Shown here: in pieces, positions 4,978-7,139 of the stretch
How positions within the stretch are numbered: position 1 is the stretch's first letter
Layout of the letters: each line of letters opens with the position of its first letter
NCBI GenBank assembly: GCA_946491915.1
Contig: CAMLYR010000078.1
Span: 1-7,139 of the forward strand
Direction: 5' to 3'
Length of the DNA: 7,139 nt
Source of the DNA: an uncultured Clostridium sp.
Lineage (GTDB): Bacteria; Bacillota_A; Clostridia; TANB77; CAG-508
Position numbers and translations under genes: made by a program
Notes under the pieces: generated by a model
What the model was told of the DNA's origin: nothing
What the model saw: only the letters and a program-made list of their open reading frames with translations
Database searches by the model: none

Positions 4978-6033
4978 ATGAAAAGAACAAAAACAAGAAA
5001 AATTATGGTAGGAAATGTACAAATAGGTGGACAGAATAAAGTGGTTATTCAATCTATGTGTAATACGAAAACAAAAGATGTGAAAGCAACTGTAAAGCAA
5101 ATATTAGATTTGGAAAAAGCAGGGTGTGAAATTATTAGAGTAGCAGCATTAGATATGGAAGATGCAAGAGCGATAAAAGAGATTAAAAAACAAATTCATA
5201 TTCCTATTATTGCAGACATACATTTTGATTATAAGATAGCACTAGAGGCGATAAAAGCAGGTGTTGATAAAGTTAGAATTAACCCAGGAAATATTGGAAG
5301 TGAAGATAAAGTCAAAGCAGTTGTAGACCAATGTAAAGAACATCATATTCCTATTAGAATTGGTGTGAATGCAGGTTCTTTAGAAAAAGATTTGCTAGAG
5401 AAATATGGAAAGCCAACGGCAAAGGCAATGGTGGAAAGTGCTAGCAGACATATAGCGATTTTAAAAAAATTAGATTTTGACGATTATTTAGTTTCTTTAA
5501 AAGCATCTAATTTAGATTTATGCATAGAGAGTTATGAAGAAGCGGCAAAAGCTTTTGATTGTCCATTACATTTAGGAATTACAGAAAGTGGAACAGAATT
5601 TAGTGGTACTGTAAAATCTAGTATTGGGTTAGGATATATGCTAAGAAATGGAATAGGAGATACGATGAGAGTTTCTCTTTCAGATGATCCAGTAAAAGAA
5701 ATTAAAGTAGCAAAAGAGATATTAAAAGATTGCAATTTGTATCATAAAGTACCAACATTAGTAGCTTGTCCTACTTGTGGAAGAACGCAGATTGATTTAA
5801 TACCAATTGCGAAACAAGTAGAAGAGTTTTTAAATACAATAGAATCTGATATAACGGTTGCAGTTATGGGGTGTGCAGTAAATGGACCAGGAGAAGCAAG
5901 AGAAGCAGATATTGGAATAGCTGGTGGTGTGAAAGAAGGATTGCTATTCAAAAAAGGTGAAATTATTAAAAAAGTACCACAAGAAAAAATTGTAGAAGTG
6001 TTAAAACAAGAAATTTTAGAAATGACAAAATAA
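4978..6033 (+). CDS. ispG: 4-hydroxy-3-methylbut-2-en-1-yl diphosphate synthase (IspG/GcpE)
   Basis: This enzyme makes HMBPP from 2-C-methyl-D-erythritol 2,4-cyclodiphosphate, the penultimate step of the MEP isoprenoid pathway, using a [4Fe-4S] cluster and two electrons. The 351 residues match the two-domain bacterial form. A TIM-barrel runs over about 1-250, with IQSMCNT, ADIHFDY and VRINPGNIG. The cluster domain has Cys264 and Cys267 (ACPTCGRT), Cys299 ([10 protein letters not shown]) and Glu306, equivalent to Cys270/273/305 and Glu312 of the E. coli enzyme. The ATG is preceded by AAAGGA (4964-4969) at good spacing. No clear promoter lies between the regulator's terminator and the gene; the leader is the hairpin repeat array. 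In many Clostridia ispG follows dxr and rseP, but neither is present here. It probably shares a transcript with ispH. Confidence 0.97.
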   Translation: MKRTKTRKIMVGNVQIGGQNKVVIQSMCNTKTKDVKATVKQILDLEKAGCEIIRVAALDMEDARAIKEIKKQIHIPIIADIHFDYKIALEAIKAGVDKVRINPGNIGSEDKVKAVVDQCKEHHIPIRIGVNAGSLEKDLLEKYGKPTAKAMVESASRHIAILKKLDFDDYLVSLKASNLDLCIESYEEAAKAFDCPLHLGITESGTEFSGTVKSSIGLGYMLRNGIGDTMRVSLSDDPVKEIKVAKEILKDCNLYHKVPTLVACPTCGRTQIDLIPIAKQVEEFLNTIESDITVAVMGCAVNGPGEAREADIGIAGGVKEGLLFKKGEIIKKVPQEKIVEVLKQEILEMTK

Positions 6034-6074
6034 GAAAAATCTTATATAGGGTCAAGATAAAAGATGATTTTTCT
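6033..6074 (+). repeat. Inverted repeat in the ispG-ispH gap
   Basis: AGAAAAATC (6033-6041) can pair with GATTTTTCT (6066-6074) across a 24-base loop, starting in the ispG stop codon. No clean T-run follows, so it is at most a weak terminator. The right arm overlaps a second possible pairing, TTCTATACAATA (6072-6083) with TATTGTAGAA (6090-6099), so the two structures would compete. Confidence 0.35.
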
Positions 6075-6100
6075 ATACAATAAACTAGATATTGTAGAAT

Positions 6101-6106
6101 GGGGAG
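6101..6106 (+). promoter_or_regulatory. Ribosome binding site that decides the ispH start
   Basis: GGGGAG at 6101-6106 lies 10 bases before the ATG at 6117. The upstream in-frame ATG at 6099 overlaps this site and has no ribosome site of its own, so 6117 is the likely start. Confidence 0.7.
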
Positions 6107-6116
6107 AAGTAAGAAT

Positions 6117-6977
6117 ATGGAATCAATAGTTGGAAAAACGGCTGGTTTTTGTTATGGTGTAAAAAGAGCAGTAGATGGAGCAAAAGAAGAGCTAAAGAAA
6201 AATGAAACAATATATGGATTAGGAGAAATTGTGCATAATCAAGATGTAATAAAAGAATTAGAAAATCTAGGAATGCAATTTGTTGAGAAAATAGAAGACG
6301 CTAAAGGAAAGACAATCATCCGTGCACATGGTATACCAAAACAAATTTATGAAGAAGCAAAAGAAAAGAAAATAGAATTAATAGATTATACTTGTCCAAA
6401 GGTATTAAAAATTCATGAAATTGCAAAAGAGTATGTAGATAAAGGATATTATATTTTTCTTTTAGGAAATAAAAAACATCCAGAAATTATAGGAACACTA
6501 AGTTATTGTGGAGAGAATAAATTTGTCATAGAAAAAGAAGATGATACATTAAAAGCTTTAGAAGCACTTGAAAAGTCAGAAATAAAAAAAATATTAGTGA
6601 TTTCACAGACAACCTATAGTTTAGAAAAATTTTATATGATAGAAGAAATTATAAAAAATGAATTACCAAGAAATATAGAATTGGTCGTAAAAAATACGAT
6701 ATGTCAAGCAACAGAAATCAGGCAAAAAGAAACAGAAGAGATGGCAAAAAAAGTAGATGTAATGATTGTTATCGGAGGAAAAAATAGCTCAAACACTAAA
6801 AAATTATATGAAATAGCAAAACAATATTGCAAAACTGTATTATTGATAGAAAATGAAACAGAAATAGAGATTGAAAAAATACAATCAACTGATAAAGTTG
6901 GAATTATGGCTGGAGCTTCAACACCAAAAGAAAGTATTGAAAAAGTGATTGAAAAGCTAAAAACAAATTTTATATAA
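6117..6977 (+). CDS. ispH: 4-hydroxy-3-methylbut-2-enyl diphosphate reductase (IspH/LytB)
   Basis: IspH makes IPP and DMAPP from HMBPP, the last MEP step, with a [4Fe-4S] cluster. From the start at 6117 the product has 286 residues, the length of a stand-alone enzyme; it lacks the C-terminal S1-domain extension seen in some clostridial homologues. Cluster cysteines are C12 (GFCYGV), C93 (DYTCP) and C196 (NTICQAT). Substrate residues are H40 (EIVHN), H71 (RAHG), H121 and E123 (KKHPEI), T165/T166 (SQTTY) and the GGKNSSNT loop. All match the E. coli pattern (C12, C96, C197, H41, H74, H124, E126). A longer frame from an ATG at 6099 would add MGRSKN before a typical N-terminus but lacks a ribosome site. 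It lies 83 bases after ispG on the same strand with no strong terminator between, so co-transcription is likely. Confidence 0.96.
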   Translation: MESIVGKTAGFCYGVKRAVDGAKEELKKNETIYGLGEIVHNQDVIKELENLGMQFVEKIEDAKGKTIIRAHGIPKQIYEEAKEKKIELIDYTCPKVLKIHEIAKEYVDKGYYIFLLGNKKHPEIIGTLSYCGENKFVIEKEDDTLKALEALEKSEIKKILVISQTTYSLEKFYMIEEIIKNELPRNIELVVKNTICQATEIRQKETEEMAKKVDVMIVIGGKNSSNTKKLYEIAKQYCKTVLLIENETEIEIEKIQSTDKVGIMAGASTPKESIEKVIEKLKTNFI

Positions 6978-7053
6978 ATCATAAGGAAAAAATATATTTA
7001 AAAAGAATATATGAAATTTGTCGAATTTTGCGATGAAAAATAGAAAAAGATAG

Positions 7054-7081
7054 AAAGAACTTGTTGACAAGTTCTTTTTTT
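7054..7081 (+). terminator. Terminator after ispH
   Basis: AAAGAACTTG (7054-7063) pairs perfectly with CAAGTTCTTT (7068-7077) around a TTGA loop, and the T-tract runs to 7081. It lies 77 bases after the ispH stop. It is a strong intrinsic terminator closing the ispG-ispH unit. Confidence 0.9.
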
Positions 7082-7109
7082 GACAGTATACTGAAAGAAA
7101 TTATATAAT
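7080..7109 (+). promoter_or_regulatory. Sigma-A promoter for the next gene downstream
   Basis: TTGACA (7080-7085), an 18-base spacer and TATAAT (7104-7109) form a consensus promoter reading out of the window. Its -35 box begins inside the T-tract of the ispH terminator, so the two units are packed without spare sequence. The gene served lies beyond the window. Confidence 0.8.
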
Positions 7110-7117
7110 TTTTATTC

Positions 7118-7133
7118 AATAGAAATTTCTATT
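7118..7133. promoter_or_regulatory. Perfect 16-bp palindrome at the start of the outgoing transcript
   Basis: AATAGAAATTTCTATT is a perfect palindrome lying just past the expected transcription start of the promoter at 7080-7109. This is where a repressor operator would sit. The window ends 6 bases later, so neither a longer repeat nor the controlled gene can be seen. AT-rich composition makes chance palindromes easier. Confidence 0.4.
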
Positions 7134-7139
7134 TATTTA

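Noticed and set aside
4792..5100. 102-residue minus-strand frame with repeated GSFVYATFF phrases
   Set aside because: The phrases are the translation of the three-copy DNA repeat, and the frame runs antisense into ispG with no ribosome site.
6992..7012. ATATATT...AATATAT inverted repeat after ispH
   Set aside because: Only A/T pairs in AT-rich DNA and no T-run; the real terminator is at 7054-7081.
7011..7043. Ten-codon frame MKFVEFCDEK after ispH
   Set aside because: No ribosome site at proper distance and no sign of selection; likely chance in AT-rich sequence.

Overview
The window looks like chromosome from an AT-rich, low-GC Gram-positive, probably an anaerobic member of the Clostridia or a related gut Firmicute. 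The signs are an A+T-rich sequence, strong AGGAGG-type ribosome sites, sigma-A-type promoters, a ferredoxin-linked pyruvate oxidoreductase, a WalR/PhoB-type response regulator and the MEP (non-mevalonate) isoprenoid pathway. The taxon is inferred from these features, not proven.

Layout: bases 1-295 hold no convincing gene. There is a good plus-strand promoter and Shine-Dalgarno site leading into a decayed or very short reading frame, then a bidirectional terminator. On the minus strand, 3454 down to 296, lies a four-gene operon for a heterotetrameric pyruvate:ferredoxin oxidoreductase, in the order porC (gamma), porD (delta), porA (alpha), porB (beta). Its near-consensus promoter lies at 3494-3522. 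On the plus strand are a divergent, apparently orphan OmpR/PhoB-family response regulator (4065-4799), ispG (4978-6033) and ispH (6117-6977). ispG and ispH encode the last two Fe-S enzymes of the MEP pathway. A strong terminator follows ispH, and a new outward promoter overlaps its T-tract.

The gaps are unusual. The space between the divergent por and regulator genes is filled by two abutting repeat elements. One is a GGGGACGTG-type, REP/MITE-like element with a 61-base internal period and 24-bp terminal inverted repeats. The other is a 246-bp foldback element beginning GTAACTATTC. The foldback appears to have inserted into the terminal 8 bases of the first element, leaving an imperfect 8-bp target duplication. 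A third, unrelated array of three hairpin repeats (TGTCGCATAGACAAACG...) forms the leader of ispG. The por terminator itself seems to be built from the GGGGACGG core of the first repeat family.

Functionally, Por converts pyruvate to acetyl-CoA, CO2 and reduced ferredoxin. IspG and IspH are iron-sulfur enzymes that need low-potential electrons, often from ferredoxin or flavodoxin. The whole window therefore fits an anaerobic Fe-S/ferredoxin lifestyle, though no direct functional coupling is shown. I see no sign of a defence system, phage, CRISPR array or wholly new protein system. The repeats are the most novel-looking content.
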